This document shows positions 1 to 7,116 of a DNA stretch of 44,976 nucleotides, piece after piece. The stretch spans positions 1-44,976 of the forward strand of contig NZ_NBVR01000028.1 in the NCBI RefSeq assembly GCF_002607735.1. The letters are read 5' to 3'. The position numbers were made by a program, and so were the translations under genes. Positions within the stretch are counted from its first letter, which is position 1; the number at the start of each line of letters is the position of its first letter. This stretch comes from Proteus alimentorum (GTDB taxonomy: Bacteria; Pseudomonadota; Gammaproteobacteria; Enterobacterales; Enterobacteriaceae). The notes under the pieces are model-generated. The model was not told the DNA's origin, made no database searches, and worked only from the letters and a program-made list of their open reading frames with translations.

Positions 1-68
1 TAAATCACCTCCCACCGGAGGCATATCGAAAACAGTTGGAAAACTCTAATTTAAAGTGTCTCAATTAA
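1..68 (+). CDS. IS3-family transposase (OrfB/InsF-type), C-terminal end only
   Basis: Frame 3 is open from the window edge to a TAA at 66-68 and reads NHLPPEAYRKQLENSNLKC followed by LN. The pattern N-x-LPPEAYR close to the stop resembles the tail of DDE transposases encoded by orfB of IS3-family elements, where a 'YLSP.AFR'-like stretch ends the protein. The catalytic domain lies outside the window. The stop sits 13 bp from the inferred outer end of the element, as expected for an IS3 right end. The assignment rests on this short tail plus the terminal repeat, so the family is likely but the exact element is not identified. Confidence 0.65.
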   Translation, partial: NHLPPEAYRKQLENSNLKCLN

Positions 69-81
69 TGGGGAGTGGACA
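1..81 (+). mobile_element. Right end of an IS3-family insertion sequence
   Basis: After the transposase stop the sequence runs to TGGGGAGTGGACA at 69-81. Read outward-in this gives a terminal repeat beginning TGTCCACTCCCC, with the TG...CA ends typical of IS3-family elements. From base 82 the sequence is a helicase-like coding frame. The left end and any 3-4 bp target duplication lie outside the window, so the boundary is inferred. Confidence 0.6.
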
Positions 82-1133
82 ATAGTGACAGTGCAGAGCC
101 AGCTTTGGATGGGGAACAAAAAGGATATTGTTTTTATTATAGGCAATGTTCAGGTAAAAAAGAGCGAGATACTTACAGAGAGGCGGCGCGAGATAAACGT
201 TTGAATTTATCTATTCCCAATGATTGTGAAGAGCGAAATTATGGTCAAGAATTGACTACGGCATGGGCAATGATGTTTGAAATATTACCTGAGCCCGCAA
301 AAAATAAGATTATTAAATGGATTAATCAAAAAAATGGCCATCATATTATCGAAAACTTTGCTAACTATTTACGCCAAGGTTATATCTTTGCAAGCCCTGT
401 CATGATAGAAATTTATTGTTGGTATACAGAATTTAATTTATCAACATATACTAAAAATAAGAATAGATCTTTAACTGATGTAAAAGAACGCTACTCTCAA
501 TTTACTCAATGGGTTAAAAAAAAATTACCTTATTCTTTAATGTATCGTTATTTTATTTCTGCGATAGAAACATTTGAAATATTGTGTGAAAAAATCGTAG
601 GAAACGCATTGACTGATTTTGAATATAGTTGGCGTGAATTAACCAGTTTGAATAGTCCCGCATGGTACGCTAGTGGTGAAACAACAAATCGTGAACGTCT
701 AATAACTGGATTTAATTCTCCCTTCTATCCTAATGTGTTAGCAGCAACTTCTGTTTTTAAAGAAGGTGTGAATTTACATCTCCAATGTCATCAAGTTCAT
801 CATTATGGAATTGCTTGGACTCCTGGCGATAATGAACAGCGTAATGGTCGTATTGATCGTTTATTTGGCAAAATAAATACATTATTACAAGAGAAGGATG
901 ATGCTGAAATGATAATAAATTATCCATATCTTGAAGGAACATTTGATGAAGATCAGCTAGCTTCTTTTATTTATCATAAATATAGTGCTGAAGACCAATT
1001 AGATAGTTGTGATACGGTATATTTTAATCAAGAGATTGATCCTACAAAAGAGTTCGATGACTGGCAATCAAAACTTCGTCAACCGAATAAAGAGAGTGAA
1101 ACAGAAGATCCGTACCCTGCATTATTCGAATAA
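75..1133 (+). pseudogene. C-terminal remnant of an SF2/SNF2-like helicase, interrupted by an IS
   Basis: The frame can be opened by a GTG at 75, but that codon and the next lie within the IS end and a stop precedes them at 66-68. The natural start is therefore lost and the host gene sequence begins at about base 82. The surviving part of about 350 residues ends in a helicase C-terminal signature. Residues 235-270 carry SPFYPNVLAATSVFKEGVN (motif V-like) followed by TPGDNEQRNGRIDR (motif VI, Q-x-x-GR-x-x-R arginine fingers). This resembles SNF2/HepA-type ATPases, many of which belong to defence islands. The Walker A and DEAH motifs are missing and would have been upstream. A strong hairpin follows the stop. 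Whether the fragment is translated is unknown, and it cannot be an active ATPase alone. The exact system it came from cannot be named. Confidence 0.6.
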
Positions 1134-1162
1134 TATAATTTTTTAAATAAATAGATTGCTAA

Positions 1163-1206
1163 AAATATTGCACCTATGTTTATATCTTATATTAGGTGCA
1201 ATATTT
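1163..1206. terminator. Hairpin between helicase remnant and prfH
   Basis: A perfect 14-bp stem pairs AAATATTGCACCTA (1163-1176) with TAGGTGCAATATTT (1193-1206) around a 16-nt loop. It lies between the converging ends of the helicase remnant and prfH. The A/T-rich flanks suit a bidirectional terminator. Confidence 0.6.
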
Positions 1207-1263
1207 ATTATTAATTTTAACCCGTTTTATAGGAGGTTAGGATTTATTTTAAATTAATCATAT

Positions 1264-1875
1264 CTATTTGGTGATAAGTTCAAAATTATCGCCGCTAAAA
1301 CAGAGTGTGGCATCGCCGCGAATAACTCGGTGATGGGCTATATGGCGCTGGCTATTTAATGAAGCGTGTTGTTTCATCCTATAAGCCTCTAAATGCCATG
1401 CAATAAGTTGCTTAGCGAGCTTTTTATTCGCGTGCTGGCTACGTTCTGATTGCACTTTTACACTAATGCCTGTGGCAATATGTGTTGCTCTGACCGCAGA
1501 TTCTGTTTTGTTAACATGCTGACCACCAGGACCATTTGAGCGCATGGTTTCAAACGTAATTTCTTTGTCATTAATTTCATCAGGCTGTTCAAAACAAGCA
1601 ACACCAATAAACCAGTTTTTACGTTTATGTCGTGGTCGTAATGTGCTTGCACATTGCCATTGTACAGAGCCTGCCCACTGTTGGGCGATCGCTTGTGCAT
1701 CAGTACCTTCAAGAGACACTAACGCTGATTTTAAGCCATGACGTGAAGGCTCTTTTTCAAGCACCGTGACGTTCACTTGCTGCTTTGCGGTTGATTTCAA
1801 AAAATAATTTAACGCTTTTTCAACCGCTAAACAGCACTCTTCAGGGCCTTGTGCGGAGGTGAATTGTAATAACAT
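1264..1875 (-). CDS. prfH: Peptide chain release factor H (PrfH)
   Basis: This 203-residue protein is a short class I release-factor homologue with the catalytic GGQ loop (SNGPGGQHVNKTESAVRATH region, GGQ at residues 117-119). It lacks the codon-recognition domain of RF1/RF2. PrfH is known to release peptides from ribosomes whose decoding centre has been cleaved by ribotoxins, working with its RtcB2 partner, which reseals the rRNA. Its ATG overlaps the TAA of rtcB2 by one base (TAATG), so the two are translationally coupled. Length and motifs match the family fully. The pair sits next to a broken helicase gene, in keeping with a stress/defence neighbourhood. Confidence 0.93.
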   Translation of the reverse strand: MLLQFTSAQGPEECCLAVEKALNYFLKSTAKQQVNVTVLEKEPSRHGLKSALVSLEGTDAQAIAQQWAGSVQWQCASTLRPRHKRKNWFIGVACFEQPDEINDKEITFETMRSNGPGGQHVNKTESAVRATHIATGISVKVQSERSQHANKKLAKQLIAWHLEAYRMKQHASLNSQRHIAHHRVIRGDATLCFSGDNFELITK

Positions 1876-3011
1876 TACGCCATCTCTCCACTTGTTTTAT
1901 AGGTGATCACCGGTTTTAAACGCGCGATAACTTCGATTAATCCAATACTCACCATACTTTCAATCACCGTTTCAATTGATTTATAAGATTGCGGTGCTTC
2001 TTCATAGATCAGCTGTTTATTAGCGCAAATAATACGGCTACCTAATGCTGTTCGTGAAAGTTGTAAAGGTGTAAAACGGTGTGATAATCGGCCTTTACAC
2101 TCTGTACGCATCCATTTTCTGCCTGCACCATGAGGTAATGAATGAAGGCTTAATTCAGACACAATGGGTTTTACAATATAGCTATAATCACCGCGTGATC
2201 CCGGAATAACCACCCTATCGTGATGTGCGGGGGTTGCGCCTTTACGATGTAACCAACCTTGTTGACCATGTAATTCACAAGATTCTACAAGATTATGATT
2301 TACATCAGAAATAACTTCACCTTGAGTACGAATTTGGCACATCATTCTTTCACCAATAAGGCGACGATTAATCTTTGCATAATCAAGTGCATTATTGTGA
2401 GCTTGCAAATATTCATTTGCATCTTTGGTGTTAGCAATGAGTCCTTTGTGACCAAATTGTTCTGTGTGGGCACGTAAGATAGATTGTCCTAAACCTCTTG
2501 ATCCACTGTGAACTAATAGCAATAACTGTTTTTTATTGATACCACTTGCAGCGAAAAGCGTTTCATTAAGCACTTGGTCAATTTGTTGGAATTCAGCAAA
2601 GTGATTCCCCCCACCAATAGAGCCTAAAGAGCCCGCAAAAGGGTGGTTTTGCATTTCAGTTGGTAGATGTGCTTCTAGCCATTCTGGAGGTGCGAAATCA
2701 CTCATTTCACTCAACTGCTTCTCTGCTTTATCTAAGTTGAGTTTGCTGTTTTTAAATTCAGTTTGAAAGAGTGTCATGCCACAGCCAATATCATTTCCGA
2801 CTAAGGCAGGGTAAAAACGATTAACAGAAAAAAAGGCTGCACCAATAGGATAACCGCGGCCTGGATGTAGGTCTGGCATACCTGCAACATAAGCCATATC
2901 AGGAAGTTGAGCCGTTGTTTCTAGTTGTTGGATTGCTTTGCTTTCAATCCAAGTATTATCCGATGCGATATAACAAACGCTATCAGATAAATAATGAACA
3001 CACTTGTCCAT
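1875..3011 (-). CDS. rtcB2: RNA-splicing ligase RtcB2, PrfH-associated
   Basis: RtcB-family 3'-phosphate/5'-hydroxyl RNA ligase, Mn2+ and GTP dependent. Motifs in order are MPDLHPGRGYPIGAAFF (45-61), GNDIGCGMT with metal ligand C77, GGGNHF with H137, HSGSRG with H168, and HGAGRKW (294-300), whose histidine H294 is the expected guanylylation site. The frame is open upstream to 3212, but the 67 extra residues are low-complexity and unlike the family. Starting at the ATG at 3011 gives 378 residues, the usual length for PrfH-linked RtcB, beginning MDKCVHYLSD. The start has only a weak GGAT upstream. It is cotranscribed with prfH and would repair the 16S rRNA of ribosomes that PrfH rescues. A short leader ORF precedes it. 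Confidence 0.9.
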   Translation of the reverse strand: MDKCVHYLSDSVCYIASDNTWIESKAIQQLETTAQLPDMAYVAGMPDLHPGRGYPIGAAFFSVNRFYPALVGNDIGCGMTLFQTEFKNSKLNLDKAEKQLSEMSDFAPPEWLEAHLPTEMQNHPFAGSLGSIGGGNHFAEFQQIDQVLNETLFAASGINKKQLLLLVHSGSRGLGQSILRAHTEQFGHKGLIANTKDANEYLQAHNNALDYAKINRRLIGERMMCQIRTQGEVISDVNHNLVESCELHGQQGWLHRKGATPAHHDRVVIPGSRGDYSYIVKPIVSELSLHSLPHGAGRKWMRTECKGRLSHRFTPLQLSRTALGSRIICANKQLIYEEAPQSYKSIETVIESMVSIGLIEVIARLKPVITYKTSGEMA

Positions 3012-3014
3012 ATA

Positions 3015-3102
3015 CCAATCCATATAATGTAAAGGATAAAAAATAAATTGATTGGCGGACAGCAAAAAGAAGGAAAAAAGGATTACTTCTGAGATTGTCC
3101 GC
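3015..3102 (-). promoter_or_regulatory. Possible RNA switch in the rtcB2 leader (two adjoining hairpins)
   Basis: Hairpin 1 pairs GCGGACA inside the leader ORF (minus strand 3102-3096) with TGTCCGC (3061-3055), seven bp of which five are GC. Hairpin 2 pairs CCAATC (3055-3050) with GATTGG (3020-3015), which covers the only purine-rich stretch just ahead of the rtcB2 ATG. The two stems share base 3055 and possibly 3056, so they abut and may compete. A ribosome on the leader ORF would cover the first arm. Pairings are read by eye; no folding energy was computed. Confidence 0.35.
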
Positions 3103-3130
3103 AAAGAGTATTCATATTTGTTGTTGTCAT
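3083..3130 (-). CDS. Putative 15-residue leader peptide upstream of rtcB2-prfH
   Basis: On the minus strand a short ORF reads MTTTNMNTLCGQSQK and ends in TAA at 3085-3083. Five bases before its ATG is AAGGAGGT (+ strand 3136-3143), an eight-base perfect match to the 16S anti-Shine-Dalgarno and by far the best ribosome-binding site seen near here. The stop lies 71 nt upstream of the rtcB2 ATG. The codons for C10-G11-Q12 overlap one arm of a GC-rich hairpin (next entry). I recognise no known leader peptide. Position, strong initiation signal and overlap with a hairpin suggest a regulatory ORF, but translation is not proven. Confidence 0.55.
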   Translation of the reverse strand: MTTTNMNTLCGQSQK

Positions 3131-3190
3131 GGGATACCTCCTTGCAGTTAAGTGAAATGGATAAGAAATAATAAATCGCGGGCATAGTAA

Positions 3191-3223
3191 CCACTTTTTT
3201 TTGCATTAGCAATCAAAAAGTGG
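3191..3223. repeat. Inverted repeat upstream of the rtcB2 leader
   Basis: CCACTTTTT (3191-3199) and AAAAAGTGG (3215-3223) form a 9-bp inverted repeat with a 15-nt spacer, about 60 bp ahead of the leader ORF. It may be an operator or a 5' hairpin. A separate perfect 12-bp palindrome, AAGGTTAACCTT, lies at 3276-3287. No convincing sigma-70 or sigma-54 promoter could be picked out. Confidence 0.35.
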
Positions 3224-3325
3224 TGTGACTTTCTTTATTTTTTTAATAAAAGAATAAATATAAATTATTTAATTTAAGGTTAACCTTTCTTTATTATTCA
3301 TTTCAGTTAGCACTCTAATTTTTAA

Positions 3326-4102
3326 TTAATAAATCACTTTCACAGAGCTTTTTCGGCAATAATCTTCATAATCATCTGTTAATTTTCTATCTGTGATAAC
3401 AACATCAAATTGCGCTAAATCGCCCATATTGCCTGTCGCTGTTTCATCAAAATAGTGGTATTTCGTTAATAAGATTTTACGAATAGATTTATCCATCGCT
3501 TTTTTCTTCATGTACAGATCATCAATGTTATAACAGGTAACGCCAAAATCGAGATGAACACCTTCGGCAGAAATAAAGGCTTTTTTAGGATTAATGCTAT
3601 CAAGATAAGAAGGTTGGGTAGGATTGTAGAATGAATCACTTTTAGGACGATATTCGCCTCCGCAGAGTAATACGGTGGCGTTTCTTTTCTGGCTTAATGC
3701 CAAAAATACGCGATGAGAATAACAAATCCCAGTGAAATGCAGGTTATCGGGAATAAGCTCAATCAGTGTGGGAATAAACTGTCCATTATCGAAAAAAAGA
3801 ACATCGCCATCAGATACCATGCCAGCAGCAAGATTAGGGATATGAAGTTCTTCAGTTTGATCCGGCGTAATAATATCAGAGGATGTTGAGATTAATCCTG
3901 AATGGGGCTGGGCTAATGCAACAATGTAGCCGCCTAATAATGACATTGGGAACGGATTTTCAGCGTCAGAGCTGAGATCTCGCCTAATGGTCATTTCAGA
4001 AACTTCAAGGATCCTCGCGGCGTCTTTAAGATGTATGCGACCTGAGCGTTTTATACATTCACTGAGGCGGCGCAAACGTTCGTGCTGTTTGGTCTCTATC
4101 AC
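3326..4102 (-). CDS. deoR: Deoxyribose operon repressor DeoR
   Basis: 258-residue DeoR-family repressor. An N-terminal winged HTH (about residues 6-60, IHLKDAARILEVSEMTIRRDL) is followed by the GGYIV linker and a sugar-phosphate sensor domain with LLCGGEY and an EGVHLDFGVTCYN stretch. These sequences follow E. coli DeoR closely. The start is a GTG at 4102 with AAGGA six bases upstream; no better ATG exists. It is the second gene of a deoC-deoR transcript (55-bp gap). It presumably senses deoxyribose-5-phosphate and represses both deoC-deoR and the divergent deoK through palindromes between them. Confidence 0.88.
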   Translation of the reverse strand: MIETKQHERLRRLSECIKRSGRIHLKDAARILEVSEMTIRRDLSSDAENPFPMSLLGGYIVALAQPHSGLISTSSDIITPDQTEELHIPNLAAGMVSDGDVLFFDNGQFIPTLIELIPDNLHFTGICYSHRVFLALSQKRNATVLLCGGEYRPKSDSFYNPTQPSYLDSINPKKAFISAEGVHLDFGVTCYNIDDLYMKKKAMDKSIRKILLTKYHYFDETATGNMGDLAQFDVVITDRKLTDDYEDYCRKSSVKVIY

Positions 4103-4157
4103 CGAAGGATCCTTGTGTTATCGAATAGCGTACTCCAAGAAAATATACGCTAAATAA

Positions 4158-4826
4158 TTAGTAGTTTGATTCAGGTGCATCTGAATCTGTTACGATAGCG
4201 ACACTTGCGCTAGCGCCGATACGTGTTGCACCTGCTTTGATCATGTTTAATGCTGTTTGGCGATCGCGAACACCACCTGATGCTTTCACACCGACTTCAT
4301 CACCCACTGTTTTACGCATTAAAGCAACATGATGTTCTGTTGCGCCCATTGTACTGTATCCTGTTGATGTTTTCACAAAATCAACGCGGATCTCACGACA
4401 CATTTCACAAACTAAACGTACTTCGTCGTCAGTTAATAAGCAAGTTTCTAAAATAACTTTCAGAGTTGTATTACCACAGGCGGCTTTTACTGCTTCAATA
4501 TCTTGTTTGACAAAGTCTAAACGACCGCTTTTTAACATACCGATATTGATAACCATATCGACTTCTTGTGCACCTTGACGAATAGCTTCAGCCGCTTCAA
4601 ATGCTTTTGTTGCTGTTAAACCAGCGCCAAATGGGAAGTCGATAACACAACATACTTTTACATCACTTCCTTCAAGGCAAGTTCTTGCTAAAGGGATGTA
4701 AGAAGTGTTAATACAAACAGAGAAGAAACCATGTTCAGCCGCTTCAGCACACAATTTCTTGATTTGTGCTTCAGTTGTATCTGCTGCAAGAAGGGTATGA
4801 TCGATATAATTAGCTAATGGACGCAT
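4158..4826 (-). CDS. deoC: Deoxyribose-phosphate aldolase DeoC
   Basis: Class I aldolase that cleaves 2-deoxyribose-5-phosphate to glyceraldehyde-3-phosphate and acetaldehyde in the cytoplasm. The 222-residue chain carries D90 (EVDMVINIG), the Schiff-base lysine K152 ([10 protein letters not shown]) and K181 ([10 protein letters not shown]). It belongs to the shorter, roughly 220-residue form of the family. The ATG at 4826 is preferred over an upstream one at 4862 because AAGGA stands eight bases ahead of it and the family begins here ([12 protein letters not shown]). It is first in the deoC-deoR operon and pairs functionally with deoK across the promoter region. Confidence 0.95.
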   Translation of the reverse strand: MRPLANYIDHTLLAADTTEAQIKKLCAEAAEHGFFSVCINTSYIPLARTCLEGSDVKVCCVIDFPFGAGLTATKAFEAAEAIRQGAQEVDMVINIGMLKSGRLDFVKQDIEAVKAACGNTTLKVILETCLLTDDEVRLVCEMCREIRVDFVKTSTGYSTMGATEHHVALMRKTVGDEVGVKASGGVRDRQTALNMIKAGATRIGASASVAIVTDSDAPESNY

Positions 4827-4846
4827 AGTATATTCCTTAATAAGAA

Positions 4847-4944
4847 GATTGTTATTTATCACTCATGTTAGTTTGGCAACATATTAGTGCTGTTTTAGCG
4901 AGATAACAATCACAAATGATATTTAAATAACATTATACTGTTAT
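4847..4944. promoter_or_regulatory. DeoR-like operators and deoC promoter -10
   Basis: ATAACA-N6-TGTTAT at 4927-4944 is a palindrome built from the same TGTTA/TAACA halves as the E. coli DeoR operator, but in inverted order. The same half-sites recur as a 9-bp inverted repeat, GATTGTTAT (4847-4855) and ATAACAATC (4903-4911). On the minus strand TATAAT (4937-4932) inside the palindrome makes a good deoC -10 box, so repressor binding there would block RNA polymerase. Confidence 0.5.
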
Positions 4945-4954
4945 ACATCTATCA

Positions 4955-4976
4955 AAATGTCACTATTTTCACATTT
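4955..4976. promoter_or_regulatory. CRP-cAMP site between deoC and deoK
   Basis: AAATGTCA-CTATTT-TCACATTT matches the 22-bp CRP consensus with a single mismatch in the outer half-sites. Its centre is about 41.5 bp from the start point predicted for deoC from the TATAAT at 4937-4932, the usual class II activator position. The site lies 30 bp ahead of the deoK ATG, so it may also serve, or block, deoK. Confidence 0.65.
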
Positions 4977-5005
4977 ATAAATTTCACATAAGAGTAAGAG
5001 GCGCT

Positions 5006-5926
5006 ATGGATATCGCAGTGATTGGTTCAAATATGGTGGATTTGATCACCTATATAGATAGGATGCCAAAAGAGGGGGAAACTCTTGAGGCGCCGGCATT
5101 TAAGATTGGTTGTGGTGGTAAAGGGGCAAATCAAGCGGTTGCCGCGGCTAAATTAAACTCAAAAGTGATGATGTTAACAAAGGTGGGTGATGATATTTTC
5201 GCGGATAATACCATCATGAATTTAGAGTCTTATGGTATTAATACGCGCTATGTTGAAAAAGTGCCCGGTACAACAAGTGGTGTTGCACCTATTTTTGTGA
5301 CTTCCAAATCATCAAATAGCATTTTAATTGTTAAAGGTGCTAATCAACATTTATCGCCAGAAGATATTGATAGAGCGGCAGATAGCCTGAAAAAATGCAA
5401 AATAATCGTACTGCAATTAGAAATTCCCCTTGAAACGGTCTATCACGCTATTGAGTTCGGTAACAAATACCATATTCCTGTGTTATTTAACCCCGCTCCT
5501 GCTTCAAAAGCATTAGATCTCGATATTGCCGCTCGTTGTGATTTTTTTGTTCCAAATGAAACAGAACTTGAAATTTTAACTAGCATGCCAATCACCACAA
5601 TGGATGAAATTCGTGAAGCCGCTTGTTCTTTACTGCAAAAAGGCTTTAAGAATGTCATCGTGACATTAGGTGAAAAAGGCGCATTATGGATGAATGGCGA
5701 AATTGAAAAATATATTCCTGCTATTGAAGTTGATGCAATAGATACCAGTGGGGCGGGAGATGCCTTTATTGGTTGTTTCTCACATTATTATGTTCACACC
5801 CATAATATTGAGAAAGCGTTAAATAAAGCCGTGATGTTTTCTGGTTTAAGTGTTACAGGCAAAGGCACACAATCTTCTTATCCAAGCATTGAAGAGTTTG
5901 GGCAGTTTTTAGCGCAAGCAAAGTAG
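5006..5926 (+). CDS. deoK: Deoxyribokinase DeoK
   Basis: PfkB-family sugar kinase, 306 residues, that phosphorylates 2-deoxyribose to the substrate of DeoC. It shows the N-terminal signature GCGGKGANQAVAAAK (36-50) and the C-terminal DTSGAGDAFIGCF, which holds the catalytic aspartate and anion hole. The start MDIAVIGSNMVDLITY, the FFVPNETELEILT block and the GKGTQSSYPS end match enterobacterial DeoK more closely than ribokinase RbsK. AGAGG precedes the ATG. The gene diverges from deoC-deoR, which supports deoxyribose rather than ribose as substrate. No deoP permease or deoX is adjacent. Confidence 0.88.
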   Translation: MDIAVIGSNMVDLITYIDRMPKEGETLEAPAFKIGCGGKGANQAVAAAKLNSKVMMLTKVGDDIFADNTIMNLESYGINTRYVEKVPGTTSGVAPIFVTSKSSNSILIVKGANQHLSPEDIDRAADSLKKCKIIVLQLEIPLETVYHAIEFGNKYHIPVLFNPAPASKALDLDIAARCDFFVPNETELEILTSMPITTMDEIREAACSLLQKGFKNVIVTLGEKGALWMNGEIEKYIPAIEVDAIDTSGAGDAFIGCFSHYYVHTHNIEKALNKAVMFSGLSVTGKGTQSSYPSIEEFGQFLAQAK

Positions 5927-5953
5927 TACACTTCTGCACTATCACATCTTTGT

Positions 5954-5991
5954 ATTCCACTTGCTTTCTTTATTTAAAGAGCAAGTGGAAT
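5954..5991 (+). terminator. Terminator after deoK
   Basis: ATTCCACTTGCT (5954-5965) pairs with AGCAAGTGGAAT (5980-5991), a perfect 12-bp stem followed by TCTTTT. Confidence 0.75.
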
Positions 5992-6066
5992 TCTTTTAAA
6001 ATCAATAAATTATTTTATTTTTCATAGTTATTGTTGGATTTCTTATAGAGAAAAAATTTAACTTAA

Positions 6067-6148
6067 TGTGACTGATTTCACAGAATGGTGATAATCATTG
6101 TTGAAATGTAATTTCATTAGATGTAATTTTAATTGAAATTTAGTTTCA
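6067..6148 (+). promoter_or_regulatory. murQ promoter: CRP site and two matching palindromes
   Basis: TGTGA-CTGATT-TCACA at 6067-6082 matches both CRP half-sites perfectly. Two related palindromes follow: TGAAAT-gta-ATTTCA at 6102-6116 and TGAAAT-tta-GTTTCA at 6134-6148. Their centres are 32 bp apart, about three helical turns. The first overlaps where a class II CRP promoter would have its -10 (TGTAAT, 6107-6112), and the second sits just ahead of the murQ ribosome-binding site. They are likely operators for the RpiR/MurR-type regulator encoded by the third gene. Confidence 0.6.
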
Positions 6149-6162
6149 TTAAGGTTGTTGTG

Positions 6163-7074
6163 ATGAAAGAAGATGCATTAAGCGAATGTCTTAAAAATGA
6201 AAGCAATCAAGAAACAACACAGTTTTCTGAATTAAGTGCTTTAGAGTTGGTTACGCTTATCAATAGTGCGGATATGACTGTTGCCAATGCAGTTAAAAAA
6301 GAATTACCCGCCATCGCTAAAGCGGTAGAAAGAATTACTGAGCGTTTGCAAAAAGGTGGACGTATTTTTTATGTTGGTGCCGGAACAAGTGGTCGATTAG
6401 CGGTATTAGACAGTGCGGAATGCCCACCTACTTTTGGTGTGTCTCCGACATTAGTGCAGGCGATCATTGCAGGCGGTCATGATGCAATGCTAAAAGCGGT
6501 TGAAAATATTGAAGATAGCCAAGAGGCGGCAATTGAAGAGCTCCAACGTCGTCATGTCAGTGAAAAAGATGTCGTTATTGGCATTGCAGCAAGTGGTCGT
6601 ACTCCTTTCACGGTCGCGGCTTTGCAATATGGCAAAAAGCTAAAAGCATTGACTGTATCTATCACGACGCGTGGTAAAAGTATGATGAGTGAAATTGCTG
6701 ACTTATCTATTGCACCAGATGTGGGCGCAGAGGTGTTAACAGGCTCCACAAGAATGAAAAGTGGTACGGCTCAAAAAATGATTTTGGGGATGTTAAGCAC
6801 GAGCGTAATGACTAAGCTAGGAAAAGTGCATAAAAACCTGATGGTGGATGTGATTGCGAGTAATGAGAAATTGCAACGTCGTGCTGAAGGTATTGTCAGC
6901 GAAGTGTGTGGAATATCACATGAAAGAGCCAGAACACTGTTACAAATGGTTAACTATCATCCTAGAAAAGCCATTTTAATGTATGAACTTCACCTTAGTG
7001 TGGAGAAAGTTGATCAAATTACACAGCAATACCCTTATCGTTCCCTACAACAGCAACTAGCCCTATTTAACTAA
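6163..7074 (+). CDS. murQ: N-acetylmuramic acid 6-phosphate etherase MurQ
   Basis: Cleaves the D-lactyl ether of MurNAc-6-phosphate to give GlcNAc-6-phosphate in peptidoglycan recycling and MurNAc catabolism. The 303-residue chain has a SIS domain with VGAGTSGRLAVLDSAECPPTFG (the E in SAECPP is catalytic in the family), GIAASGRTPF and LTGSTRMKSGTAQKM. The C-terminal UBA-like helices are present. I chose the ATG at 6163, after AAGG, over an in-frame codon at 6133, because 6133 lies just ahead of a putative operator and adds residues not found in the family. It is first in murQ-murP-murR-tauE. Confidence 0.93.
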   Translation: MKEDALSECLKNESNQETTQFSELSALELVTLINSADMTVANAVKKELPAIAKAVERITERLQKGGRIFYVGAGTSGRLAVLDSAECPPTFGVSPTLVQAIIAGGHDAMLKAVENIEDSQEAAIEELQRRHVSEKDVVIGIAASGRTPFTVAALQYGKKLKALTVSITTRGKSMMSEIADLSIAPDVGAEVLTGSTRMKSGTAQKMILGMLSTSVMTKLGKVHKNLMVDVIASNEKLQRRAEGIVSEVCGISHERARTLLQMVNYHPRKAILMYELHLSVEKVDQITQQYPYRSLQQQLALFN

Positions 7075-7116
7075 TAACAATATGAATAAACACTCTGAAC
7101 TTTAGCAGGCACACAT

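Noticed and set aside
3012-3212. A 67-residue N-terminal extension of RtcB2
   Set aside because: The open frame covers the leader ORF and hairpins, the residues are unlike any RtcB, and the family begins near the ATG at 3011.
3140-3240. A sigma-54 promoter for rtcB2, by analogy with E. coli rtcBA
   Set aside because: No GG-N10-GC pair with the right context was found on the minus strand.
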